Counted from the stretch's first letter, positions 52,668 through 61,288 are shown. The stretch: 63,703 nucleotides of DNA from DASZYT01 sp035545275 (GCA_035545275.1 DASZYT010000007.1:1-63703), one strand, 5' to 3'. Notes: a model not told the origin generated them from the letters alone. Numbers and translations: made by a program.

Positions 52668-53951
52668 ATGTCCACCACACCAGGGGGGCCATCCGGCCAC
52701 CCTACCGAGCACATTCACGTGTATGACGAAGCGGTTGACGCCACGACGGCAGGGACAGCACAGCGCACGCGCCGTGCCAAGAAGCCGACCCGTGCACCTA
52801 GGCAGGCACCTGCAAGCAAGCCAACTCCGCAAAAGGGATGGCGCAAAGGCCTGTACAGCCTGAGTAAGCTCGTTGGCCGCCCGGATCTCGTTCCGGCTCT
52901 CTCCAAAAGAGAGCAGTCCACCTATGACATTTGGACGCTCGAGAACCGGTTGCGCTTTCTGGCCGAACGGTTGCAAATCACCGTCAGTTTCGTGAACATC
53001 AAGGGCGGCGCTAGCAAGACGACCACTGCGATCTACGTAGGCTCGATCATTTCGAACCTGACGCGTCGCGTCGTGTACCTCTTGCCGGCAACGCAGGCAA
53101 CGGCGACAAGCACAGCAGCTCTCAACGCCGGAATTGCACCGAGCGACACGTTGACTGTCAGTGAGTTTAGCCGTTTGTACCAACAGCTCGGCTCGTACCG
53201 TGCGGTCTCCAGCTACGTGACGCCGACCCCTGCGGGGCTACGTGTCATTTCTGAGGATTCAGAAATAGGCGTGGATGCCAACACGGAATTCGGCAAAGAG
53301 CACTTTCAGCACGTAGCATCAACGCTGCATTCCAGCGTGGATGTACTGCTCTTCGACACCGGCAACGACGATGTCAAGGTCGGCAGTGTCGTGCTTGAAG
53401 CAGTACGCCGTTCGGACGTCATCGTCTTCACGGCAACTGCCGATAAACCCGTCACGCTGGAAAAGCTTGGTCCGACGATCGGTTTGTACATGACCGACCT
53501 TAGGGCAGAGCAGAACGTGAACCTGCAAGATGGTGCGTCGCGGTCGGAGCAACAAATCTCCACGAGAGAAAAGGCCAGTAATTCGCTGGTGGTTGTAAGC
53601 GGTCTGACGGCAAAAGAAAAGCCAGACGACTACAAGAAGTACGCATACCACCATCGGCGGGGTAACGCCACGCAACCGACCGGCTTCGAGGGAAAAGTAT
53701 TTACGATCCCTCGGGACAAGCACATGGCGACGAACATCGTTGCGGACGTGCACAAGATCAGCGCAGCTGCCTATTTGGCATACCTCAGGCTCTGTGTCGC
53801 AATCTACGAGAATGCGGCCGAACTTCGGGGGATCAATCTGAAAGCGGAAGCACTTCGTCGTTCGACGGAAACCGAAAACGCAAGCCCGGCAACTATGCCA
53901 CAGCCGGCTTGTCCAGGACCATTCAGCGCTGAGGCGAAAGCCGCCAGCTAA
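52668..53951 (+). CDS. ParA/MinD-like ATPase at the head of the type IV secretion-like operon
   Basis: 427 aa. A disordered Lys/Arg/Pro/Thr-rich N-terminus (1-60) and a linker lead to a deviant Walker A motif NIKGGASKTTT (Lys112 region). A DTG switch motif follows (VLLFDTGNDDVKVG) and a late IVFTATADKPVT strand. ParA-type ATPases dimerise on DNA or membrane and position cargo. In T4SS clusters they help place the machine or the DNA. It has GAGGAGG as ribosome-binding site and is the first gene of the operon. Confidence 0.8.
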   Translation: MSTTPGGPSGHPTEHIHVYDEAVDATTAGTAQRTRRAKKPTRAPRQAPASKPTPQKGWRKGLYSLSKLVGRPDLVPALSKREQSTYDIWTLENRLRFLAERLQITVSFVNIKGGASKTTTAIYVGSIISNLTRRVVYLLPATQATATSTAALNAGIAPSDTLTVSEFSRLYQQLGSYRAVSSYVTPTPAGLRVISEDSEIGVDANTEFGKEHFQHVASTLHSSVDVLLFDTGNDDVKVGSVVLEAVRRSDVIVFTATADKPVTLEKLGPTIGLYMTDLRAEQNVNLQDGASRSEQQISTREKASNSLVVVSGLTAKEKPDDYKKYAYHHRRGNATQPTGFEGKVFTIPRDKHMATNIVADVHKISAAAYLAYLRLCVAIYENAAELRGINLKAEALRRSTETENASPATMPQPACPGPFSAEAKAAS

Positions 53952-53966
53952 CGGAAGGAAGGAAAG

Positions 53967-54281
53967 ATGAACGTCTTTTCGACGGCTGGTCACGCGGTCT
54001 ACGCGCTTCACAGCCAGCTACACACAACAAATCCGCCCGCCAAGTGCGACTTGAAGAATACAATCGCTACTCCAGTCAACCACCTCGTCGGCGAGCTGGA
54101 AGGCGTTGCTCCATATGTCGCATCCATCATCGGCATTGTTGCCTTTGTCGGCATCATCATTCTGGCTGCGAGCAAGCATGCTAGCACCATGCTGCGCATC
54201 GTCGGAATTGTCATTCTTGGCGTCATTGGGGTGGGCGTCATCGGCTCTGTCATCGGTGTCTTTTCGACATCCTCCTGCTAA
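53967..54281 (+). CDS. VirB2-like pilin candidate
   Basis: 104 aa. The N-terminal 45 residues look like a leader/spacer. Two TMs follow (about 45-66 and 74-96) with a short polar turn (SKHASTM), the VirB2/TrbC pilin topology. Small Gly/Ile/Val-rich helices fit pilin packing. Two Cys are present (Cys28 and the last residue). It stands between the ParA and VirB6-like genes, and a large hairpin follows directly. Confidence 0.6.
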   Translation: MNVFSTAGHAVYALHSQLHTTNPPAKCDLKNTIATPVNHLVGELEGVAPYVASIIGIVAFVGIIILAASKHASTMLRIVGIVILGVIGVGVIGSVIGVFSTSSC

Positions 54282-54293
54282 CAAGGTCGTAGT

Positions 54294-54335
54294 AGTTGTC
54301 GTCCGGGCAAGGAAACCCGAACCCGGACGACAACT
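54294..54335 (+). other. 14-bp hairpin after the pilin gene
   Basis: Perfect stem 54294-54307 with 54322-54335 (AGTTGTCGTCCGGG and complement) and a 14-nt loop, in the 74-nt gap between the pilin and VirB6-like genes. It is followed by GAGGAGAG and the next ATG. It could protect the upstream pilin mRNA from decay or act as a partial terminator, giving more pilin than channel. Confidence 0.65.
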
Positions 54336-54355
54336 CTCTTCCGTGAGGAGAGGCT

Positions 54356-55507
54356 ATGTGGCCCGATATTAAGATACCCAATCCACTGAACGCGCTTAAC
54401 CCAGCAACGTACATCAACGATGCCTTTAACTGGATCAACGGTAAGATCCACGGTATGTTCATGAACGTGGCAACTGTCATCGAGCAGTACCTGACTAACC
54501 CGCCGCAGCTTCATGCGGCGACGTTGCAGGACTACCTCGACGGCAATGCCATTGGCATCGCCAATTTGCTGATCTTCGGCGTGGCGATCTGTCTGCTGGT
54601 CATCATCATGTTCAAGCACCAGCGGCTCAGGTCGTTGCCGCACCTTGCCATCACCATCGTAATCCTCGCGATCGCAGACCAGTCCTTTTTTGTTTTCTGG
54701 GATTGGCTCATTGTTGCGGGGCACAACCTGGCGGTGGCGGCGCAGTTCTACCACCCAAGCAACTCCGGTTCACACAACGTTGACGCAAGTGCTCTACTCG
54801 TAGACCCGGGGTTCAGCAACGTCATCGCTGGAATCATCGGTCTCCTGTGGCTGACTTTCGTCGGCGTATCGCTGACGTTGATTGTCGTGTTTGCCTACGG
54901 CCTGATCGGGGAAGCAGTCCGCTTTCTCATCCTGCCGGCGTTTGTCCTCAGGCCTCTGGGCGAGCGGTCACAGAAGTTTTTTGACTGGCTCGTCAGCCTG
55001 GGGCTGGTAGCAGTAGTGTTCGGTATGCCCGTGGCGATTTTCTGCCTCGAGCTCGGCAAAGCAGCCACCGACAACCTTGTCGCTGGCCATACGGCCATCG
55101 GCTCAACCTTCTACCTAACAGCGGCACTTCTGCTGGGCATGTTCCTGCAGATAGTGTTGGTAATCGCAACCCACAGCGTGTGGGTCAACGCGCGGACAGG
55201 GCAACTCTTTTCGACCGTCCGCGGTCGAGTGGAGAGCTTTAGCCGGCGGAATAGGCGTGCTGATACCCAGTCCGTCATCGCCGCCCATGCCCGGACGATG
55301 CAACCCATACCGGTTGTGGTCACACAGCCACGTGTGAAGCATCGCGTTGCGAGGCATGTTGCCGCAAATGCGACAGAGGCTACGACCGCGAGAGTGGCCG
55401 CATCTCAAACTGTCGCAAATGCGCACCCTGCCATCGGAGCAACTGTCATGGTGGCCTCATTGGCAGCAAATAAGTACATGCGCAATCGTGCCCAACGAGC
55501 TGCCTAA
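54356..55507 (+). CDS. VirB6/TrbL-like polytopic channel protein
   Basis: 383 aa. Six hydrophobic segments between about 70 and 285 (NAIGIANLLIFGVAICLLVIIM; IIGLLWLTFVGVSLTLIVV; LVAVVFGMPVAIFCLE; FYLTAALLLGMFLQIVLVI) with a long outer loop after TM2. The C-terminal 100 residues are basic and Ala/Thr-rich (cytoplasmic). The layout and the operon place fit the VirB6 inner-membrane channel. An SD (GAGGAGAGG) precedes the ATG. Confidence 0.65.
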   Translation: MWPDIKIPNPLNALNPATYINDAFNWINGKIHGMFMNVATVIEQYLTNPPQLHAATLQDYLDGNAIGIANLLIFGVAICLLVIIMFKHQRLRSLPHLAITIVILAIADQSFFVFWDWLIVAGHNLAVAAQFYHPSNSGSHNVDASALLVDPGFSNVIAGIIGLLWLTFVGVSLTLIVVFAYGLIGEAVRFLILPAFVLRPLGERSQKFFDWLVSLGLVAVVFGMPVAIFCLELGKAATDNLVAGHTAIGSTFYLTAALLLGMFLQIVLVIATHSVWVNARTGQLFSTVRGRVESFSRRNRRADTQSVIAAHARTMQPIPVVVTQPRVKHRVARHVAANATEATTARVAASQTVANAHPAIGATVMVASLAANKYMRNRAQRAA

Positions 55508-55521
55508 GGAGGTGGTGTTCC

Positions 55522-57048
55522 ATGGCTACGAGCCAAGAGTATGACGGGCTTCGTACGGACAGCCCTAAGAATCTGCAGAGGAATTTCCTGGGCTTTACCA
55601 CCACGGACATCCCGGTGGGCATCGTCCTGGCAGTCCTCGTTGTGTTCATCGCTGGCCTCTACGGTAGAATGGCCGGACTGGTCGCACTCATCGCAGCCTG
55701 GGCATGCATGTACCGGTTTAGCGACAACGGTCGGCTCTACTATGTCGTAGCTCAACGAGTACACGACCTGTGGATTAGTAACGTCAGAACGCACCTCCTT
55801 TGGGAGGCGCCTACTGGCGCGCCAGGTCGTCGCACGCTGCGTCTGCGGTCATACCTAATCCCTTTGCGGCTCAGTACCGTTGAGGGCTTGGATGTAGCTG
55901 CGATTCACCACGTCGGCCAACATACCGACGCGGTAGTAGTAGCAGGCGAGGGCAGCAGCGTCGCGTCCGATGCCTTGTGGGCGCAATTCGAAACCCACGA
56001 AAACCTCGCACATGTCATTAAACGCGTGGTTGGCATCGGGCTCGAGAGTAGCTATTCGGTAGGCGTATCATTCGTGTGGCGGAGACGGCCCCACGATTTA
56101 GCAGGCATGGGGAAGATGTTTCTCGAAAATCTCCATCCTGCAGTGGTTGGCGCCCCTCAGAACCAGGTGCTGGCAACAGAACATGGTCCTGAAGAACTAC
56201 GGATCACCAACCTCAGCCGCGTCGCCGATGAACTCTTTGACATCACCGCGCAACACGGCGGAGACGTCACGATGGCTTCCGTTTGGACAATCAAACGGGA
56301 TACCCATCTGACTGCAGCAGCCAAACGCGGTAGCTTGCCAAAGAGCCAACTACACCGCCTGCTGGTTGCAAAGGTGGCCCAAACAGCCGTCGATGGACTA
56401 GCGAGCTGTGGGATTGTCGATCCCTATGCCATGGATCTGGAAGACCTCCAGCACTTCATGCGCAGCGCATGGGACGGGAAAAACCTTGTCGATTACCACT
56501 TGCAGACCCAAGAAGGTGAGATCACAACCGCCAACGAAGCGCAGTGGCCAACCGAACGTATCGAAGCGTTCCGCGACCATTGCCTCATCGACGGCACGTA
56601 TCACACCGTTCTTCGGATCAGCAATTGCCCGAGCGAACAACTACCTCATTTCTTCCGCGAGCTGTTTGCCATCAACGCTAAGTGGCTAACGGTCACGCTA
56701 GTTGGCGAAACAGTAAGCAGTCGGAACGAGGAAGTTCTCCTTAACCGAATCATCCCGATCAAGGAGGCGTTCGACGAACAACGGGGCATTGTCCACAAGA
56801 GCTCGCGTGTCCTCGCACGAGAGGAAGCACGCCTGGAGCGGGAACGCCGGCTCTTTGAGAGTCGATTTGGGCAGGCATACAACCTGCTCATTGCGGTCAG
56901 CAACACCGACCTCCAGACACTCGAAGATGACGCCGACGAGGCTCGCCGTAAGTGCCTTACGATGGGCTTGTCTGCCAAGCGCATCACGGGGGAAAACCGG
57001 CAGTTGCCAGCATTGTGGAGCGCAACGACCGGCATCAATATGCTGTAA
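55522..57048 (+). CDS. SCO6880/PrgI-like protein, VirB3 plus VirB4 N-terminal region
   Basis: 508 aa. Two close TMs (about 30-68; TDIPVGIVLAVLVVFIAGLYG...) resemble PrgI/VirB3. A large cytoplasmic part follows (LHPAVVGAPQ..., FRELFAINAKWLTVTLVGETVS, and a coiled segment EEARLERERRLFESRFG) that resembles the N-terminal half of VirB4. There is no Walker A motif. The family call (SCO6880 type of actinobacterial elements) is from memory of layout. The motor domain is in a separate downstream gene. Confidence 0.65.
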   Translation: MATSQEYDGLRTDSPKNLQRNFLGFTTTDIPVGIVLAVLVVFIAGLYGRMAGLVALIAAWACMYRFSDNGRLYYVVAQRVHDLWISNVRTHLLWEAPTGAPGRRTLRLRSYLIPLRLSTVEGLDVAAIHHVGQHTDAVVVAGEGSSVASDALWAQFETHENLAHVIKRVVGIGLESSYSVGVSFVWRRRPHDLAGMGKMFLENLHPAVVGAPQNQVLATEHGPEELRITNLSRVADELFDITAQHGGDVTMASVWTIKRDTHLTAAAKRGSLPKSQLHRLLVAKVAQTAVDGLASCGIVDPYAMDLEDLQHFMRSAWDGKNLVDYHLQTQEGEITTANEAQWPTERIEAFRDHCLIDGTYHTVLRISNCPSEQLPHFFRELFAINAKWLTVTLVGETVSSRNEEVLLNRIIPIKEAFDEQRGIVHKSSRVLAREEARLERERRLFESRFGQAYNLLIAVSNTDLQTLEDDADEARRKCLTMGLSAKRITGENRQLPALWSATTGINML

Positions 57049-57082
57049 ACGACTTGTAGCAATCGCTACGGAAAGGGGTGCA

Positions 57083-57192
57083 GCCCTGGGTCATTGAAGC
57101 TTCTAGCAAGCTTCAATGCCCAGGGCGTACACATCTCAGGAATGTGATTATCGCGATAATCATGCTGCTGAGGTGCCTACGCATCATCAGGT
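57083..57192. repeat. Three consecutive palindromes between the VirB4-N and VirB4-C genes
   Basis: (1) 57083-57126: stem of 19 pairs with one bulged T (GCCCTGGG, then CATTGAAGCTT) and loop CTAGCA-type. (2) 57135-57172: perfect 16-bp palindrome GATTATCGCGATAATC (57146-57161) with outer CTCAG/CTGAG arms. (3) 57171-57192: AGGTGCCT/AGGTACCT arms. They fill the only long gap (215 nt) inside an otherwise tight operon. Possible roles: RNA attenuation, a recombination site, a relaxase-type nicking region, or a protein-binding array. Confidence 0.7.
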
Positions 57193-57263
57193 ACCTTCAC
57201 AAGATGGAACAAGTACAGCATGGCTAAATCAAAGCCGTGCCTGAGTTTGCAAGGAGCAAGCAC

Positions 57264-58733
57264 ATGGCAACTATCGGTCGAGTCTTTATGGGGACTCCTG
57301 AGTCAGCTGCCATGATGCAGCCCTGGATCAGCCCCGCCCCCCTCTGCTACACCGGTATCCCGCTTGGAATCGATCTTCGCACCCGTCGGATCGTCTATTT
57401 TGATCCATGGATGCTGAAACGCGACGGTTTCATCAACGCGACGCTTTTTCTCGTGGAAGGAGAGAAGGGCGGCGGCAAGTCAACGCTCATGAAGTCGCTC
57501 GGCGTGCGTCTTAGCATGATGCAAGCCGGTATCAACCCGATGAATAGCGAACCGCAGTTCATGCGAGTCCGCGTCCACGACCGTAAGCCAGAAGATGGCG
57601 AGCCAGAATACAAACGGCTTACTGACTTCTTGCATAGCCAAATCGTATCGCTCAACCGGTCTGCCTCGATCAATCTGTTTGACCCGGCCATGAAAATGGA
57701 CGAGGCCGACTTGCTCGAGACAGCCGTCAACGTATGCGAGATGGCTAGTGGACAACCGCTTCGAGGCTTCCCGCTGCTGGCGCTGCAAGTTGGTGTCTAC
57801 CGTATGCTTACGGAATTCGCCGAAGCAGCCAGTCCGGAGATTTTGGAGCACATTCTTCGTGGGCTCAATTCAACAGACATCGGTAGCTACTACTGGGCCC
57901 ACAACGAACGAGTAGCAGCCCAGCTGCAGACAAAGTTCAGCTCAGAGTCGCCGATAGTCAAAGCACTTCTCGGTAACGTAGGGCACCACAACATCCCGGC
58001 ACAAGAGTTCGAACGCGACGCCGCACTTGTGGCGTCTTACATCGGTCGAATCCTTCGGGGTGACTTCGGCCATATCTTCGGAGGGCAGGAGTCACTACGT
58101 GACATGCTTAGCCAGCCGATGGTGACATTTGACTGGACAGGCTTGAACGAAAAAGCTCGCTCCATGCTCGCCGCCATGATGTGGAAGTGGCAGACGGTCG
58201 CGCTCGCGAACAACGATCTCGATCTCATCCCACACATCAGTTTCCGCGATGAAGAGCACGAAGCATTCCGCAACTTGATGTACGTGCGCTTCATGGCAGA
58301 CTCGGTGACCAAGGCTCGTGCTTACCACACTGCCGAGTTCATCAGTACTCAAGATGAGCTCAAACTCACCACCAGTGGGGAGGAAGGTTCCGAAATCCGG
58401 CGGCTCACCGAGAGTATCCGGCGCGGAATCGACACGCGCTTCATCACGCGCTTGCCCCAGGATGACGCAGTCTTGCACCACATGTCGCAGCTCGGCATTT
58501 CCGACCTCGATTTACATATGTTGACGAGGTTACCGGTCGGCTGTTTTGGCCTGAAGGTGCCTGATCGCCCAATCCTGTTTTTCCAACACATTCTCACACC
58601 CAGCGAATACCCGCTCATCCAGACTGACTCCGCTAATACGCGCATGACAGTGCGCACGCCGGTGTTGTCTACTGACGAGCTCCAGCGCTGGGTTGTCCAG
58701 AATGGCCGCACAACGATAGGAGAAGAGTCATGA
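57264..58733 (+). CDS. VirB4-like motor ATPase (separate C-terminal part)
   Basis: 489 aa from ATG 57264, preceded by AAGGAG at 7 nt; the GTG at 57237 lacks an SD. Walker A is GEKGGGKSTLM (residues 66-76); Walker B-like PMVTFDWTGL; further blocks FRDEEHEAFRNLMYVRF and STQDELKL (the VirB4 Glu-rich/arginine-finger region). It powers pilus assembly and substrate transfer. In most systems this domain is fused to the N-terminal VirB4 part; here it is a separate gene. The stop overlaps the VirB8-like ATG. Confidence 0.8.
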   Translation: MATIGRVFMGTPESAAMMQPWISPAPLCYTGIPLGIDLRTRRIVYFDPWMLKRDGFINATLFLVEGEKGGGKSTLMKSLGVRLSMMQAGINPMNSEPQFMRVRVHDRKPEDGEPEYKRLTDFLHSQIVSLNRSASINLFDPAMKMDEADLLETAVNVCEMASGQPLRGFPLLALQVGVYRMLTEFAEAASPEILEHILRGLNSTDIGSYYWAHNERVAAQLQTKFSSESPIVKALLGNVGHHNIPAQEFERDAALVASYIGRILRGDFGHIFGGQESLRDMLSQPMVTFDWTGLNEKARSMLAAMMWKWQTVALANNDLDLIPHISFRDEEHEAFRNLMYVRFMADSVTKARAYHTAEFISTQDELKLTTSGEEGSEIRRLTESIRRGIDTRFITRLPQDDAVLHHMSQLGISDLDLHMLTRLPVGCFGLKVPDRPILFFQHILTPSEYPLIQTDSANTRMTVRTPVLSTDELQRWVVQNGRTTIGEES

Positions 58734-59320
58734 GACCCGCACGGGCAGTAGGTTACTCGGTTGCGGGAATCATCGTGGTGACGGCCGTCGTTATCCTGGT
58801 GACGCATCGCCTCGGCGTGCACAACCATGGTTCGATGGCCGCCACCATTTCTTCCGCACCTCGTACCACTGCCGCAGCACCTTACCCAACCGCAATTGCC
58901 TCAGAGACGGTGAGCACGGCGGCGTCTAAATCGCTCATCAATCAAGTCACCGACTTTCTGGAGGCCTACTACCTCATAAAGCCAGACGATACAGCAGCCA
59001 GCCGGCAAGCCCGTATGGCTCCTCTTGTCTCTGCTGGCTTTCTGGAGCACCTCGATCTGGGCTTAGCCAGCGGCACAGCCGCTGACCGAGCACGCCAGGG
59101 CAAAATAACTGTCCAGGCAAAGGTCATGACCGACCAGTTCGTAGCCGAGCCACTCACCGGTGACTCCTCCGAATTGACCGTCACCGTACCGGTAACTATC
59201 ACCGACACGACCAGCAACAACTCTGCGCAATCATTTGAGGTAATAACGACCTCGACATGGAAGCAGCAGGACACATCGTGGAGCATCCTTGCCTTTTCAG
59301 AAGGAGGCGATACGGGATGA
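58730..59320 (+). CDS. VirB8/TcpC-like bitopic protein
   Basis: 196 aa. Short basic cytoplasmic N-terminus, one TM (about 6-26), a Ser/Thr/Ala-rich linker (about 30-65) and an outside NTF2-like domain (about 68-196) with VTDFLEAYYLIKPDDTAASRQARMAPL and a final STWKQQDTSWSILAF strand. The fold and topology fit VirB8/TcpC assembly factors. ATGA overlap with the VirB4 gene and a 4-nt overlap with the hydrolase gene show coupling. Confidence 0.7.
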   Translation: MRPARAVGYSVAGIIVVTAVVILVTHRLGVHNHGSMAATISSAPRTTAAAPYPTAIASETVSTAASKSLINQVTDFLEAYYLIKPDDTAASRQARMAPLVSAGFLEHLDLGLASGTAADRARQGKITVQAKVMTDQFVAEPLTGDSSELTVTVPVTITDTTSNNSAQSFEVITTSTWKQQDTSWSILAFSEGGDTG

Positions 59321-60759
59321 GGAAAGCATGGCTCGTTCTAGTCATCGCCCTTGCACCGGTGATACTGACCGGCGGCTGCTTTCTGGTAATGCCAATACTC
59401 GCCATGGGCGGAAAAGCCCAGCGTGACGCACAAGCGCAAGCATGTACTGCAAACGACTCCGTGTCGCTTGCACCCGCCCCCGCTCAGATCAACGCTGCCG
59501 GCGCAACTATCAACGGACACCCGTTGACGTCGGAACAAATCAGTGACGCTAGCGTCATAGTCGGCGTCGCGCGGGCAAGGAGTCTCACGCAGCGCGATGC
59601 GCTCGTGGGCCTCATGGTAGCACTGCAAGAAACTACGTTGCGTAACTTGCCCTACGGCGATAGGGATAGCCTCGGACTATTCCAGCAACGCCCGAGCCAA
59701 GGGTGGGGAACGCCCGAGGAGATCATGAGTCCGGCTTATGCCGCCAACAAGTTTTTTGATCGACTGGCGGCACTCCCGAACCGAAACGACATGTCCTTGA
59801 TCGACGAGGCCATGAAAGTCCAACGGCCCAACGCCGCGGACTACGAGCGTACTTTCAACTCTTGGCAGCCACTGGCCTCGCAGCTACTCGGTACATCGTA
59901 CGAGCCGCTCGACTCAGCGACAACCGCCCAAGAGGTCGGGTACGACAGTGCCTGCCCTGCTGGTGGCGCATCAAGCAGCCAGCTCGAGGCATTTGTACAG
60001 GCAGCTCTTGGGCAAGTGGGGAAACCCTACGTCTGGGGTGGCCAATCACCGTTCAAGGGCTTCGACTGCTCAGGGCTGGTACTGTGGGCACTTGCACAAG
60101 CCGGGATTGACTATCCCGACATGACGGCGGCCGACGAATACAATCTCGGTCCGCACGTGCCCGCCGACCAGCTACAACGTGGGGATTTGGTGTTCTGGGC
60201 CAACGATACATCGGACCCCTCCACCATTCACCACGTCGCGATTTATCTAGGCAACAACCAGATTATCGCTGCACCGCACACCGGGGCTCTCGTCGGCATC
60301 CAGCCGATGTACTGGGCTGGTTACATTGGTGCAACCCGTCTGGCGACAATATCGTCAGCCACCCCCAGCAACCAGGCACCCACTCAAAGTTGGCAACTGC
60401 CAGTCGTCAGTAGCAGTTACACGACTGACAGCATCAATAAGGGGGTCGACTTTGTAGCTGCTGCCGGCACGCCGGTTTATGCAGTCGGCGACGGCACAAT
60501 CTCCACGGTCGGCTCAACGCTACAGCTCGGAAACTATATCGCCATCAAGCACGACGGCGATACTTTTACCGAGTATGCCCACCTGCAAAGATATGCCAGT
60601 GGCATCCAGGCTGGCATGCAAGTCAAAGGCGGCCAAGTCATCGGCTACGTAGGTTCCACAGGGGCAGGTATTGGCAACCGTTTGCTGTTCGTAGTAACAG
60701 TGGACTTGCTGCCGACTGATCCTGTGCAGTTTCTGCGTCAGCATGGGCTCCGCCCGTAA
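59317..60759 (+). CDS. Three-domain wall hydrolase: lysozyme-like, NlpC/P60 and degenerate M23
   Basis: 480 aa from ATG 59317, which overlaps the previous TGA and follows AAGGAGG; the longer frame to 59257 is not supported. A signal/TM (about 3-25) has a Cys (GGC) that could be a lipobox. Domains: a transglycosylase-like part (about 70-165; Glu105 in ALQETTLRN); NlpC/P60 (about 225-345; Cys251 in FDCSG and His305/306 in HHVAIYLG); an M23-like domain (about 365-478) in which the metal His are lost. It would open peptidoglycan for the secretion apparatus, in self or host. Confidence 0.85.
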   Translation: MRKAWLVLVIALAPVILTGGCFLVMPILAMGGKAQRDAQAQACTANDSVSLAPAPAQINAAGATINGHPLTSEQISDASVIVGVARARSLTQRDALVGLMVALQETTLRNLPYGDRDSLGLFQQRPSQGWGTPEEIMSPAYAANKFFDRLAALPNRNDMSLIDEAMKVQRPNAADYERTFNSWQPLASQLLGTSYEPLDSATTAQEVGYDSACPAGGASSSQLEAFVQAALGQVGKPYVWGGQSPFKGFDCSGLVLWALAQAGIDYPDMTAADEYNLGPHVPADQLQRGDLVFWANDTSDPSTIHHVAIYLGNNQIIAAPHTGALVGIQPMYWAGYIGATRLATISSATPSNQAPTQSWQLPVVSSSYTTDSINKGVDFVAAAGTPVYAVGDGTISTVGSTLQLGNYIAIKHDGDTFTEYAHLQRYASGIQAGMQVKGGQVIGYVGSTGAGIGNRLLFVVTVDLLPTDPVQFLRQHGLRP

Positions 60760-60823
60760 CCCGCAGGCTGCAAGAGGAATAGTACGATTTCCTCACTACA
60801 CTTGTTCCATGTTCTAAGCGGCC

Positions 60824-60858
60824 GCCGGGGTCCGCATCTCGAAAGAGATAACCCCGGC
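60824..60858 (+). terminator. Compound hairpin with GAAA tetraloop after the secretion operon
   Basis: Outer stem GCCGGGGT/ACCCCGGC and inner stem ATCTC/GAGAT capped by GAAA, with a small internal bulge. It lies 65 nt after the hydrolase stop. No T-run follows, so it may be a 3'-protecting hairpin or a factor-dependent terminator. The rest of 60760-60973 shows no gene. Confidence 0.5.
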
Positions 60859-60973
60859 ATTAACCCAAGGTCTTAACGCGTTTGAGGCTTTAGGTTATTA
60901 ATCACTCCTAGGTATCCCCAAAAGAGAGGAATTTTTAACAGTAGCTTCTACCTGGTCCCACTATAGTGAGGTC

Positions 60974-61288
60974 ATGGCAGATGATGACATTCCAGAGATA
61001 GACGTAAAAGCTCGACAGCAAGCAGGCAAGGCGCATGTGGAGCTAGAGGTTCCCGTGCGCCAAGAAGGAGAGAAGGAAAAGCCCAGCGACCCCAATAAAG
61101 AAGACGACAAAAAAGAAGGGAGCTCCTCACAGGAAGATGAGAAAGAAAAGCAGTCTAGTGAGTCCGAGCAAAAAGATGAGGACAGCGGCTTTACCATTGC
61201 CGGCTACAAACCCGGCGAGATTTTGAAAGCACCGCTCAAGCCGCCAGACGAAAAGGAAGTGGGCGAGCGCTCGCCACAGTCTGACTAG
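60974..61288 (+). CDS. Highly charged disordered protein
   Basis: 104 aa, about half Glu, Lys, Asp and Ser, without hydrophobic core except the end (FTIAGYKPGEILKAPLKPP). No family is recognised. TATAGT at 60962-60967 lies 6 nt before the ATG and supports a leaderless mRNA and this start. It follows the secretion operon on the same strand; a link is not shown. Confidence 0.6.
   Translation: MADDDIPEIDVKARQQAGKAHVELEVPVRQEGEKEKPSDPNKEDDKKEGSSSQEDEKEKQSSESEQKDEDSGFTIAGYKPGEILKAPLKPPDEKEVGERSPQSD

Noticed and set aside
57237..57263. GTG start for the VirB4-like motor
   Set aside because: The ATG at 57264 has a proper SD (AAGGAG) and the added nine residues have no support.
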